A stretch of 64,000 nucleotides of DNA from Strigamia acuminata (GCA_949358305.1 OX442323.1:7936001-8000000), one strand, 5' to 3'. Positions 9,913 to 29,849 are shown, counted from the stretch's first letter. Numbers and translations: made by a program. Notes: generated by a model from the sequence alone, not told the origin.

Positions 9913-12273
9913 ATGGCCACTCTTGTGAGACTAAGTTCCCAAGACCGCAAGGAACTCGACAAATACACGAAATTCTTCGCGCAAAAAACCGTACAAGTCA
10001 TCGTACAAGCGCGACTGGGCGAGAAATTCAAAACCCGCTCCAAGAAATTCTCATCCGGGTCCGATTGGGTGAGCAAAATACACAAAATACACAAAATTAC
10101 ACAAATAAAACACAAAAATCGCGAAAAAATAGGTTTAATTAGTGAAAACTGCACAAAATACACAAAATTACACAAATAAAACACAAAAATTGTGAAAAAA
10201 TAGGTTTAATTAGTGAAAAATACACAAAATACACAAAATTACACAAATAAAACACAAAAATTGCGATAAAATAGGTTTAATTAGTGAAAACTGCACAAAA
10301 TACACAAAATTACACAAATAAAACACAAAAATAGGTTTAAAATAGGTTTAAATAGCGAAAACTGATTGTTTGTTTGTGTTTTCAGTTCTCGGTGAACATC
10401 GAAGACCTCCCGGAAGTGAACACGGAGACGAAGAACGCGTTGGGCGGCCAATTACCGTCTACGAAAGTGACATTGTGCGTGGAGATCTCGTTGAAGACTG
10501 TGGAAGGCGAGACGATGGTGTTGGAGACGTGGAGTCTGGGCATGATCGAGCAGTGCGAGACGGACGTGCGAGTGACGTACACGGTTTACAACCGAATGGG
10601 CGTTTTACTCAAATCGCTGATAGTGACGGCTCGCGCGACGCACGCCTACAGATTGTCGCGGAGCCAGGGCCCGGACTCGTACGTGATTTGCTACCGAGTG
10701 CATCTCGGCGAACCGAATTTGCTCGTGCTGGGCGAGGGTTATCTGCAGCGGAAAGTCGGACAAGTCGGCACGCCGATCGGGACTTTCCTCCTCAATGTCG
10801 CGTATCGCACGAAGTTGACGATTACGCCGCAGCCGGTGGAGAAGGAGAGTTCGATTATGGTGAAAAGTGACCATTTTAAGCCGGATTTGAGTCCCAAACG
10901 CGCGCATAGGCCCGTGCCGAGGGCTGATTTTAGGTTGGGAATGGTTGGGGAGAATTGATGGGTTTAATTTTTTTGTTATTTTTTGTTTTGGATTTTCAGA
11001 GAGGGTTTGATGGACGAAACTGGAGCCATGTGGGACGGTCACTTAAACCAGGCTTGTTCGTGCGACAAGGAGTTTAAGGGGATTCCGTGCAGAGCTGCGT
11101 TTTATGACCGCTCGCCAAAGTGGGACCTGGAAGGAGATATGAGATTTAATCAGTAAATTGATTCATTTTTTGGGTGTTTTTGACTGTTTTTGATGGTTTT
11201 ACAATTTTTTTCAACTTTTTTTTGTTTTTTGAATTATTTTGACATTTTTTCACAATTTTTGAATATTTTTGACATTTTTTGACACTCTTTGACATTTTTT
11301 GACATTTTTTGACACTTTTTGAATTATTTTGACACACTTTTGAATTTTTTTGAATTATTTTGACACACACTTGAATTTTTTTGAATTATTTTGACACACT
11401 TTTGAATTTTTTTGAATTATTTTGACACACTTTTGAATTTTTTTGAATTATTTTGACACACTTTTGAATTTTTTTGAATTATTTTGACACACTTTTGAAT
11501 TTTTTTGAATTATTTTAACACACTTTTAATTTTTTTGAATTATTTTGACACACTTTTGAATTTTTTTGAATTATTTTGACACACTTTTGAATTTTTTTGA
11601 ATTATTTTGACACACTTGAATTTTTTTGAATTATTTTGACACTTTTTGAATTATTTTGACACTTTTTTGAATTATTTTGAATTATTTTCAGTAATGGGGA
11701 CCGGCCGTTGAGTTTCAGCGAGTACAAGAAAGTGGGCGCGTTTGCGGGCGAACCAAAGAAACCGGACACCGAAGCCCTTTCGGAATATCTAATCCCCGAC
11801 ACGGCGTTCAGCAGCTTGCTGGACAACAACCTTTTACATAATAAAAACACGCAACAGAAAAAACTGAACAACAACAACAGCAGCAACGGTCTGGACCACT
11901 CCGACATGGACACGTGTAGCGAAACGGGCTCGCACGAGTCGCAAATATCGACGGCGAGCATCGCGTCAGCCATCACGGACGACTTCGTCATGGTGGAACT
12001 GGTACAAACATTTTAATCAACAATTTCTTCAATTTTAATTCCAACTGTCACTCTTTCCAGAAAACTCCGTTCGCAACGCCCGACCCCAACAACGATTTAA
12101 GCAACTTTTACCGCGAATGCCAAATCGCGCCCCAATTAGACTCTTTTCGAAACAGTCCGACATTGGCCGACCAGGTGAACGATCTGTCCAATCAACTCGC
12201 AACGTTCGAAATGAACCTCCAAGATTTCGATCAGTTGGTCGACTCGTTGTGTAATAGTGAAACCTGGAAATAA
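9913..12273 (+). CDS. ATG13: Autophagy-related protein 13
   Basis: Regulatory subunit of the ULK1/Atg1 kinase complex that starts autophagosome formation. Exons 9913-10068, 10386-10933, 11000-11152, 11692-12001 and 12061-12273 join to 459 codons with GT-AG introns. The N-terminal HORMA domain (about residues 10-190) is clear: KTVQVIVQARLGEK, the CVEISLKT strand, YTVYNR, AYRLSRSQG and GTPIGTFLLNVAYR all match animal ATG13. A disordered Asn/Ser-rich middle leads to DDFVM, matching the LC3-interacting motif of animal ATG13, then the conserved FYRECQIAPQL tail. The Met at 9913 is chosen because SSQDRKELDK follows as in vertebrate proteins. Introns 1 and 3 carry tandem repeats. Convergent with PGAP2. 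Confidence 0.96.
10080..10370. repeat. 71-bp repeat in ATG13 intron 1
   Basis: Four copies with period 71 bp; a marker word tacacaaaatta starts at 10088, 10159, 10230 and 10301. Within each copy, A-runs recur about every 10 bases (acacaaaat, acacaaaatt, acacaaataa). Confidence 0.9.
11153..11691. repeat. 31-bp AT-rich minisatellite, ATG13 intron 3
   Basis: Almost the whole intron is a degenerate array. In the regular part (about 11380-11640) the unit is 31 bp: ttttgaatttttttgaatta followed by ttttgacacac, with starts at 11400 and 11431. It is bounded directly by the GT donor and AG acceptor. Confidence 0.92.
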
Positions 12274-12336
12274 CAAACAAAAAAATAAAATAAAATAAAA
12301 AACTGTACATTTTAAGACGAATTTCCGCTTTATTAC

Positions 12337-12860
12337 TAGAGATGAGATTTTTGCGGAAAATAAAAGTCCTCCAAAATGTTTTCTTAGTTGTGGATAATGC
12401 AAATGGAGCATTTTTAGAGCATAATTTTTGCAATTGGAGGTACTTTTAAGTCCGCAATTGCCGCAATCCGATCGTTATACCGCAAATTTTGCGGATAATC
12501 CGCAATTGGCCGATTTTGGGGGGTTTCTTACAAAAATCACGTAATAATTTCGTTTAGAAACTTCAAAATTCGTTTGAAAGCTTCAAATTTTGTTTGAAAA
12601 CTTTAAATTTTGTTTAAAAACTATAAACTGCCTGTAAAACTTCAAATTTCCTTTAAAAACTTCAAATTCCCTTTAAAAACTTCAAATTCCCTTTAAAAGC
12701 TTCAAATTCCCTTTAAAAACTTGAAATTTCGTATAAAACCTTGAAATTTTGGTCAAAAACTTCCCGGATGAGCTCGCAATAGGTCCGCAAAATGCCGTTT
12801 TTTAATGCCGCTTTCCACCCGCAATTTCACTGTTTTAAGTCCGCAAAAATCTCATCTCTA
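12337..12860. mobile_element. Non-autonomous hAT element with internal minisatellite
   Basis: Perfect 21-bp terminal inverted repeats (outer bases tagagatgagatttttgcgg) and a perfect 8-bp target duplication TTTATTAC at 12329-12336 and 12861-12868. The 524-bp element lies just downstream of ATG13. Subterminal ccgcaa words are repeated. The interior (about 12545-12760) is a 20-bp minisatellite with unit cttcaaattccctttaaaaa. No transposase is encoded. The 8-bp duplication and TAGAGATG ends are typical of hAT. Confidence 0.93.
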
Positions 12861-12868
12861 TTTATTAC

Positions 12869-13825
12869 CTGTAACGGTGTAACTTCACTCATAAAAATGG
12901 CGTCGGAGTGACAAAAGAAGAAAGAAAAAGAGAAACTACTATTGCATTTTCATCTTTAATGTATTCCATCATGTAAAATACATTTTTTCTAAGTTTGCTG
13001 GATGATTGATTGATTAATTAATTAATTAATTAAGTTTTTCGAACGAAAAGTGTTACAATTTAGCTGCACCTATTCGGTAAACTGTACATAAGAGAAATAC
13101 ATTAAATCGATATAAATAAAAGCTGCAAATAATACTGTTAATACACACTAAATCAAAGGAGATTCGTGTTAGATCACGTAGTATATGAATTATAAAAAAA
13201 TAACAAAATATCTAAACGTTTAAAAAATGATAAAATAGATGAAGTTTCTCGATACTTTTCGTGGGTTACGCACAAACTACTGAGTTTCCTCCTCGAGTAA
13301 ATTGATTTTTCTGTATTGTAACTGACTTAGATGCATTTAGCTGAAGAAATAACTGGAGAATTAGCATGCTCGAAGCCTAGACTGCTAAATTTCAAATAAA
13401 TATCAATCGGGAAATAAAATCTACGTTTGTTTGTCATTTTAAATCTACGAGAAATGTGATTGCACTTATTGCAAAACCATGTTGTGACAACCAATCGATA
13501 TTTCCACTCCGATTTTCCCTTCGTCAAGTGGCAGTTTGGACACGGGGAGGGGTAGAGAGAGAGAGAGATTCATTTCATTTCAATTCAATTAGCATTAATT
13601 GATTTTTAACCTCAAATATTGCTATTTTACTTCGATCCAACTGCTACTTGTTAACTTAATCGATTAATTTACTTGACCCGGCTGAGAAAATGACATTTTT
13701 TCGAAATTCTACACACAACTATCGATATTTTTATCATTTTGCATAATCCAAATACCACTAAAATAGAGTATTTGTTCATTTCCATTTTTCTCAAAATTGG
13801 AAAAGTTTTTTCCCGTCTTTTTCGT
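12869..13825. other. Convergent 3' region of ATG13 and PGAP2
   Basis: AT-rich sequence with short simple repeats: an attaatta run near 13015 and a GA run near 13553-13568. A minus-strand ORF from about 13569 to 13327 reads CPNC, 21 residues, then CNKC, a zinc-ribbon-like spacing. It has no start codon or clear acceptor and most likely lies in PGAP2 3' sequence. Confidence 0.4.
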
Positions 13826-16024
13826 TTAGTTCTGCTTCGCGTGACCTATAAATGAGTGATTATTCGGACAGCTGTCGATCTCGACGTCGCTCTGTCCGCG
13901 TTTTTGAGTATTCGGAAGATTTGTTTCGCTTCCAACGTTTGCGGGCTTGGAGGCACTCGTCTTGAGAACTGGAGCACCGACGATTATGCATTCGTCGGGG
14001 CAATCCCAGACCACGGTGGCGTGGTACATCATGTTGGCCGTGGCCATGCAGTATTCGCAAAAGGAAAAGCAGCTGAAAGCTAGAAAGAATTAATAAACAA
14101 ATTAAGCAAAGTGTCGAAAAGATCGTTTTGTTGTTATTTGTGAGCGTTCAATATCAATTAGCGTTGTTGTTTTTGGATTGAAATGACGGTAAGATTAAAT
14201 TGTAATGGAAATGCGGGCGTCTGGCACGTGTCCAATGTCTTATGAATACGAAATGGCAACAAAAGTGTCGATAATAAAAATAAAATGCCAAAGGTAACGA
14301 ACGGCAACTCACCGAGTTCTTCGCAGAATCGGCGATGGCGGTAAAAGAAGTATAATAAACCTACGGTGCAAATTAATTTAGCAGACAATAGAAAGAGTTT
14401 CGTTAAGTAGGATTTTCTGGACTGAAAATGAAAAAGATCAATGTCAACTCGGTCCTTAGCTAAATGCAGGGCCGGCTCTTCTCAAGCTAACTAGTTTTTC
14501 GTGCAAAAACGCTGTTTTGTAGGCAGAAATGCATTTTGTATGTGCAGAAATGCATTTTATATATGCAGAAATGCATTTTATATATGCTGAAATGCATTTT
14601 ATATATTAAAAATTCATTTTTTGTTGCAAAAATGCAATTTTTATATGCAAAAGTACAATTTTTATACGCAAAAGTACAATTTTTATACGCAAAAGTGCAA
14701 TTTTTATACGCAAAAATGCATTTTTTAGATACAAAAATGCATTTTTTAGATACAAAAATGCATTTTTTATATGCAGAAATGCATTTTTTTATATGCAGAA
14801 CTGCATTTTTTGTTGAAAAACTGAAGTTTCTACGTGCAAAAAAAAAATTTTTTGTTGCAAAAGTGCAAATTTTAGATACGAAAGTGCAATTTTTAGATAC
14901 AAAAAAGTATTTTTTGTTGAAAAACTGTTGTTTCTATGTGCAAAAATGCATTTTTTGTTGCAAAAGGGCAATTTTTATACGCAAAAGTGCAATTTTTAGA
15001 TACAAAAATGCATTTTTTTATATGCAGAACTGCATTTTTTGTTGAAAAACTGAAGTTTCTACGTACAAAAATGCATTTTTTGTTGCAAAAGTGCGATTTC
15101 TATTTGCAAAAATGCATTTTTTATGTGCAGAAATGCATTTTTTGTTAGAAAAGTGCAGTTTCTATAAGCAAAAATGCATTTTTTATGTGGAAAAATCCAT
15201 TGTCCGTTGCAAAAATAAATTTCTTGACGCAAAACTGCACTTTTTTGGCAAAATTTCCAAAAAAAAAAATTAATGTGCTCGGCCTCGAGCCGGCCCTGGC
15301 TAAATAATAGCTAAACCTACTCGACGCGAATGAATAATTTACCTGTACAGTCATTACGGGGTTTCCCCATTTAAAAATAATGCAATTGAGCAGCATGTAA
15401 GAAAGAGAGCTCGACATGAATACTATAAACAATTTCTCATGAATAGCTGCAAAAAAAAAAAAAAAAAAAAAAAAATCAAAAACCCAAAAACCACAAACGC
15501 TCCACAAACTAACTCACGGTAATTTTCTCGATTAGATATGTAAGTGACTCCAATTAATGATAAATTTTCAGCTACATTTAGCCAATAATTGACTTCTACC
15601 CAACGTAAATACGATTTCCGAACATTACTCTCAAGATTAATTGCTAAACCGACGTAGTAGCTGTAATAAACCGAGGCAATAAGAAGACGGGGCGTGCAAT
15701 GAAGAGCAACACCTATCCTCCATATATATCGTTGAGGCGAGATCCCAGTAATGGCACTAATTGAAGGAATTATATTATATACCTAAAAAAAAAAAAAAAT
15801 TAAAAAAATTAAATTAAAAAAATAAATAAAAATCTCAAATAAAAATATCTTACATCGCAGAAAGTCGTGTTTACTTCCTTGTTTTGGAAAATCATAGCAG
15901 TTACAAAGCAAATAAGAAGAGCTGTCAGCGGCATCAACACCGTGAGCGCCGACAATTTCTTAAAGCTGACGCGGAAAAAAACTCGTTCGAGGACGGCCGT
16001 TTCTCCGGCTTTAGCCGTCTCCAT
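13826..16024 (-). CDS. PGAP2: Post-GPI attachment to proteins factor 2
   Basis: Golgi/ER multi-pass membrane protein (Frag1/DRAM/Sfk1 family) needed for lipid remodelling of GPI anchors. Exons on the minus strand: 16024-15854, 15782-15518, 15446-15343, 14421-14313 and 14079-13826, together 300 codons. Recognisable segments are VSFKKLSALTVLMPLTALL (first membrane span), SPQRYIWRIGVALHCTPRLL, NYWLNVAENLSLIGVTYIS, HEKLFIVFMSSSLSYMLLNC and MMYHATVVWDC near the C-terminus, all in the order of vertebrate PGAP2. A tail of about 50 residues follows that last motif and looks lineage-specific. The Met at 16024 is the first ATG in frame. Intron 3 contains a hAT element of 832 bp. It shares a promoter region with WDR55. 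Confidence 0.94.
14467..15298. mobile_element. Non-autonomous hAT element filling PGAP2 intron 3
   Basis: Ends cagggccggctc and gagccggccctg form a 12-bp inverted repeat. Flanks GCTAAATG (14459-14466) and GCTAAATA (15299-15306) are a 7/8 target duplication. Most of the 832-bp interior (about 14520-15240) is a 21-bp minisatellite, such as tttttatacgcaaaagtgca. Many copies contain the palindromic word gcaaaaatgcatttttt. No transposase is encoded. Confidence 0.9.
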
Positions 16025-16731
16025 TGTTTGTCCCGCCGGTGCGGAAAGTTGTCGCGCTGCGATCACAAGCAACCGACTCCAATGTTGATCTTTTTACTCA
16101 TTCACAAGTGCGGAAATCGATAGCAAACAAAACAAATGCATCGTTTGTTCACTGCACCTCAGTGCCTAATTGGGCTTCATGAACGGAAGACAACACGTCC
16201 GAAACGAGTGGACCGACTCTCGAATGCATCGCTGTCGGACATTTAGGCTTAAGCGAGAAAACAGTTGTCAACTGTTCGATGCCGATCGAGGAATTTCTCG
16301 CTGCGACCACTCGAGTCGTCTAATGTCAGACCAGTGCTGCGCTGTATAAATGAGAGGTTTTTTGTTTTGTCTACTTCGAGTCGAGTTTTTAGTTGCGCCA
16401 CATCTTAGAGAATGTTACAATAGTCGTGTAGTATTATTGCTGTTCGAATTGTATTGTAAGTGGTGGAAAAATGCCTGTATAGTTTTTACGGTTGCGGTCA
16501 GCAAGCATGCGCAAATAAGCGATGGAGTTGAGGGGTTTAGCACGGGGTGTCGCGCTGTTGTTAGGGAGTCGGGTGCGGATAGATGGAAATAAATTGAATG
16601 TATGGAAGATGATTTTTAATTGATTAATACGTCGCGTGAAAAAATGGGAATTTAATTAGTAAATTGGGAGTTTTTTGGACGGTTAAACTAAAAGACGACA
16701 CATCGAAACGGCGAAACTATAAACATCAAAG
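16025..16731. promoter_or_regulatory. Divergent promoter region, PGAP2/WDR55
   Basis: 707 bp separate the two start codons, which face away from each other. The stretch is less AT-rich than its surroundings and contains no repeat. No individual factor site is assigned. Confidence 0.45.
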
Positions 16732-18204
16732 ATGGCGGCCGAGCAGGTATAGTACATGTGCAGCTAAATAAAAGTAAACACGAAATTTTATATCAATCTT
16801 TTTTTTTATCAGCAGAACGATTTACCGTCTAAATTAGTTCCTGATGATATTAAATTCAACAGTTCAGTCGTGGACGTTTGTTTTCATCCGGATAGAGACG
16901 TCATAGCTGCCTGCACAGTCGGAAGTGAAGTTCTAGTGTAAATGAATAGAAAAATATTAATTAATTTTCGCTCGTTTCTGCAAATAATTAATTATTCATT
17001 TGTTGTGTTTCAGCTATTCGTACAGCACCGAATTAAACAATCATCTATTACTAGATTTGAATCATCATAAGAAACCATGTCGGGGTGTCCAGTTTTCACA
17101 AGATGGATCGAAATTGTTTTCGATTTCCGCCGACAAAAGTGTGAAAGCGGTGGACATGAACACCGGTTCAATAGCCCACAAAATTGTGAAAGCTCACGAG
17201 TAAAAAAAATCAATAAAAGCTTAAAAAAATAAAATACTTATACATCAAAATTAAATTGCAGGTCGCCAATCTACAGTTTTCTCGTAATCGACGATTATTT
17301 ATTAGCAACGGGCGACGACGATGGAGTTTTCAAGGTAAATGCGAACCAATTAAATTAACAAATAAATTACATGAAACAAAAATACAGATTTGGGATTACA
17401 GACGAGCCACGTCCATATTTGAATACACACAAATCGAAGATTACATAAGTTGTATGACGATCAACGCGGAGAAGAAAATACTTTTAGCTACGAGGTAAGC
17501 GAAAATGGCGTCGCTTCTAAATCCAAAATAATTAATTTAATTGCAGTGGCGAAGGCACTTTAACGGCCTTCAACGTCAGGGCGCAACGAATGGAGTTACA
17601 ATCCGAACCGTTCGATTCCGAGATGCTTTCGGTGTCGATACTCAAAGTAATAAATCGATAACTTGCGATAAATCGACATCAAACGTGACTTTCTTTGATA
17701 TATCTTTCAGAGAGGGACGAAGGCGGTTGTGGGTGACGGGGAAGGTGCTTTCAACATCTTCAACTGGGATGAATTTGGCAATATTAGCGACAGGTTCCCC
17801 GAAAACGGCTCCTCGATCGATTGTATGATACCGGTCACCGAAAACATCGTTTGTACGGGTTCAATCGACGGTAAACTTAGGTAAACTTCGGTAAAATTTT
17901 CGGTTTTAAGATGCTAATGTTTAATTTCGTCACTAGGGCGGTGAATATTTTACCGAATCGTGCGATTGGTATCGTGGGGGAGCACGAAGACTTCCCTATC
18001 GAGTCGCTGAGTTTGTCCAGGGATAAAAAGTTGTTAGCGAGTTGTTCACAGGACGAAACGATTAAATTTTGGGACGTGGGGTACCTGCAAGACGAGAAGG
18101 TTTCGGACAAACACAAAGCCAAAGCTTCGGTTAAGAAGAAACACCTGAAATCGTCTAAGACAAATCCGTATAATTTCTTTGCTGGACTCGAATCGAGCGA
18201 ATAA
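16732..18204 (+). CDS. WDR55: WD repeat-containing protein 55
   Basis: Nucleolar WD40 beta-propeller protein required for ribosomal RNA processing and ribosome biogenesis. Early exons: 16732-16746, 16816-16937, 17014-17199, 17262-17334, 17388-17494; the last exon ends at TAA 18202-18204. Landmarks in family order: VVDVCFHPDRDVIAA, CRGVQFSQDGSKLFS, LATGDDDGVFKIWDYR, ISCMTINAEKKILLA, SIDCMIPVTENIVCTGS, AVNILPNRAIGIVGEH and IKFWDVGYL, then a Lys-rich tail ending NPYNFFAGLESSE. Human WDR55 has the same SIDCMVPVTE and AVNILPNR blocks and an FFAGL tail. The start ATG in atggcggcc has a good context and is followed by a five-codon first exon. Convergent with CYFIP. Confidence 0.95.
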
Positions 18205-18630
18205 ATTCTGTTTTTGTGTAAACACTGAATAAATACGCGATTTATTAGACAGATTAGTTAAAAAACAAACAAAACACTATCTAGGGATTACAATTGGTAA
18301 TGCAACGAGCTTTTAAACAAAAATTATTAGTTTATTAACTAAAACACCAGGAAATTTGATTTTAGGCTTAATTACGTTTAATTAGCACGCTGTAGTTATA
18401 GTTTTTTAATACGCGGTGGAGTTCTACGACGAATTAATGTTTTAATAAAAACGTATTCCAAAGTTTATTATTAATAATTTATCTATATAAAAAACGATTA
18501 CGTACTTTGTACTTTGCAGAAAAAAAGTTTAAAAATTTGGAATTAATTAAAAAGGGAGTTTTTGATGTTAAATGTTAATTTAATGTTAATTGGGATAGGA
18601 GGAGGAAGATTTTGTTTAAAATCTTTTTAT
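18205..18630. other. Convergent 3' region of WDR55 and CYFIP
   Basis: AT-rich intergenic sequence with candidate poly(A) signals for WDR55 (aataaa at 18229). Nothing else seen. Confidence 0.5.
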
Positions 18631-26476
<7,846 letters not shown>

Positions 26477-29400
26477 CTACCCATATTCGATACTATTCAC
26501 TTCCGACACGGTTACAACTTCCGTCTTGAAGCGAGCCTTAATCTAATTTAAATACAAAAAAAACATTATTAAATGCACAATACTCGTCTTATATCACAAC
26601 TATTACATTGAAATTATCCTTTCTAATCCTCAACTTGAAAACAAAATACCTCAAAGTGGCTTCCATAATAGCGGCTTGCACTTGCTCATCGTCCTACAAA
26701 TAAACAAACACTCGTTTACTTAATAAAACCATCGATCCTAACAGAATAATGACCCCAGACTGCATCAAACTGCCCAAATATTCAGCCGTTCTCCCCAAAA
26801 TGGTTTCCGCCTGATCGTGGAAACAAGTCGCCCGCAAACTTCCGCTATAGTCCGACAAATCCATCTGAAATTCAAGCGGCCATTAACTTTTCTCCCTAAC
26901 CAGACCAAACTTCAACCTTACGTTAAGCAGTAAACACCATTTGAAATGCGTAGTTTCATGGTTGCACTTCTCGCATCGGTAAAACCCATTGTATTCCACA
27001 ACTTTCTTGTTGCAGCCACTTTGTGCGCATGCCTAGACGAGTGTTCAAGTACGATAAGTGAAAAACAAATAGAAAATAATAATAATTTATACCTTGTAGA
27101 GGGCACCTTCCTTTTTGATCCAAGCAACCATCGCTTTGCAAGTGTAAAAATGCGCTTTGTCGCCCATGTCGCCCATGTTATCCTCTACGATTTGCGACAA
27201 GCATTTCCACTCGGTCGGGCCCCAAAAAACGGCTCCGCTCTTCGAAGACAGCCACTGAAAGTCAGAATGGACCGCTTTGTTGTCGTACCACGATCGCAAC
27301 GCGAAGGATTCGTTGAAATCCGGATTAACCTGCATGATGCTCGAGCTTAACAGCGACAACGAACGACCTGCGACAATTTTTCGATATTAAAAACATTTTA
27401 ATTTATTTTTTTGAATACACGAACCTCCAAATTCGGATACACGAACGCCTTTAACGGCAAGTACTGGATTGTCACGTCCGTCGAATTTCTCCGCATCGTC
27501 TTCCCACAAAGTCAAAGAGATTTCCGCGTTGGATTTATCCACCAATTGCAATTGGCGCGTTTTCAGCTCCTTATTGGCCTTCGACATAACCGTTCGCACG
27601 TCGCCGGCACTTTTGCACACTCCAAGCACATCTGAAACGTTTAAATTAAGTAGTTTCGTCCTTCAAACTCGAGATAAGTGTGTCAGCTTACCGACAGTGT
27701 CATCTATGCTGGCGTTACTCAAGCTTCGTATGGGAACGAAATTGAACTGTACTTGCGGTATACCATGCACATCGATGTCCTTGCAGATCTTCACGACGGT
27801 GTATTTGTTTAAGATTATTTCGAAATTGTTATTTACGTTAGAATACTGCCAGTTGGCTTTTTTCACCTGACCGTTGGATACGTAAAACACCTGGAACGAA
27901 ATTCGTTACAAACCTAAATAAAACGTCGATTCACTACCTTTTACCTTTCCTTCTTGCAGTACAGGAAAAAACTTGTCACATTCCGCATTGAACGCAGTTG
28001 CTTTGATTTCTCCAGTGTGGTCAACAAATGTTGTGGAAAATCGTTTTCCCTTGCCTCTCGCGTTATTCCACGGTCGAATTGACGTTTTGTTGCTGACGCG
28101 TGCACGAATTGTCCATCTAAAATTAAACAAAATTCAATGAACTTTGATAACAACTTTAATTTGTGTCTAATAACTTGTTGTAGAAAGGCGTAAGAGTCGC
28201 AATCGGATGTGTTTTCCCGGCAAATTGAGAAATGGGTTGACGCTGGTTGGACTTGTTCGACGTAAACACAGGATCGCGTGGAAATGAAGCTGCAGCCGGA
28301 GATTTTGATCGACGTTGTTTCTTCAACGGAGATAGAGCTGCAGGTTCCCTCCCATTTGAACTTGAAGACATATTTCCTCTCGCAAGTGCAGCCGAAGACG
28401 CATTTGCTTTCGAAGCTGATGAATCGGGTTCACACGATACAATGTTGTTGCTTAACGAATTTAGTTCTAATGGAGTCGGATTTCCAATTCTTTTCAATTC
28501 GGGATCGTTGGCCACGACTGATAATTCCAAAATAATCACCACGAGCCTGGAATAAAGGATCGGAAATTAAAAAACAAATTTTTTTTAATAATAATAAATC
28601 GTTGCTGACTTGTTCGACAGGATACGACAGTAGTCAAATTTCTCCACGCGAATTATCGTGTTGGTTTCGAGTTCGCCGTTGTTGATTTTATCGTTTAATT
28701 TAGTTGCCAACTTACCGGTAAACGCTGAGAAATAAAATTAAACGTATTAAATAAATTTGTTGAGATTTTCAAACATTTTCATTACATGCGCATGAATTTG
28801 TTCCATCAGACAGAATAAGCCTGTATCGTTCAGTATTTGCCGCAATTCTGCTAATTCCCTTTAAAGAGATAATAGTTTAATTAATTAATTAATTAATTAA
28901 ATTAATTAATGTGAAAAACAAATGTCGAATTTATTCACGAGTAATTGCAGCACTGGTTTGTCCACACGATTGCCAGATAACATATCCTGCGAAGAAAAAA
29001 GCACAAAATAAAACAAAATGTTAATAAATCAGTTTAATAACAACTTACCCTGACAGCTCCATCTGTTAATTTAACATCAATATAATAAATACGACTGTGT
29101 CCGACTGCAGCCGGAGGATTTGCTTTCGAAGCTGATGACTCGGCTTCACACGATACGTTGCTGCTTAACGAATTTAGATTTAATGGAGTCGGATTTCCAA
29201 TTCTTTTCAATTCGGGATCGTTGGCCACGACTGATAATTCCAAAATAATCACCACGAGTCTGGAAATAAACGATCGGAAATTAAAAAACAAATTTTTGTT
29301 AATGATAATAAATCGTTGCTGACTTGTTTGCTGGTCCGTTCGACGGGATACGATGGCAGACAAATTTCTCCACGCGAATTACCGTGTTGGGTTCGAGTTC

Positions 29401-29793
29401 GCCGTTGTTGATTTTATCGTTTAATTTATGTGCCAACATAGCCGCTGAGAAATAAAATTAAACGTATTAAATAAATTTGTTGAGATTTTCAAACATTTTC
29501 ATTACATGAGCATGAATTTGTTCCATCAGACAGAACAAGCCTGTATCGTTCAGTATTTGCCGTACCGGTAATTCTCGTAATTTCCTTTAAAGAGATAATA
29601 GTTTAAATTAAATTAATTAATGTGAAAACAAATGTCGAATTTACTCACGAGTAATTGCAGCACTGGTTTGTCCACATGATTGCCAGATATCATGTCCTGC
29701 GAAGATAAAAGCACGAAATAAAACAAAATGTTAATAAATCAGTTTAATACTTACCCTGACAGCTCCATTTGTTAATTTAACATTCATTGTCAT
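26477..29793 (-). CDS. RPA1: Replication protein A 70-kDa subunit with duplicated N-terminal domain
   Basis: Large subunit of the heterotrimeric single-strand DNA-binding protein RPA (replication, repair, checkpoint). The model starts at ATG 29793 and stops at 26477. It reads an RPA70N domain (exons near 29793-29755, 29696-29649, then RYRLVLSDG, KLNDKINNGELEPNT and VVIILELSV), fuses in frame within one exon (about 29270-29052) to a second RPA70N (KLTDGAVR, KPVLQLL, RYRLILSDG, KLATKLNDKINNGELETNT, VVIILELSV), then a Ser-rich linker. DBD-A (WTIRARVSNKTSIR), DBD-B (VLAVKGVRVSEFGGRSLSLL) and DBD-C follow, the last with a C-x4-C, C-x2-C zinc site (YRCEKCNH). The second RPA70N lacks its own ATG. 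The C-terminus ends SIEYG, about 8 codons short of the reading preserved in the nearby remnant. Confidence 0.9.
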
Positions 29794-29849
29794 GTAATAA
29801 ATACGACTGCGTCGAAAGCAATTTTAGCTCACCTCGCAATGTCGCTTCG

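Noticed and set aside
10370-11042. ORFs in other frames and antisense over ATG13 exon 2
   Set aside because: The ATG13 frame is confirmed by family blocks; the others are shadows.
14536-15273. Long Phe/Lys/Cys-rich ORFs on both strands
   Set aside because: By-products of the 21-bp array inside the hAT element in PGAP2 intron 3.
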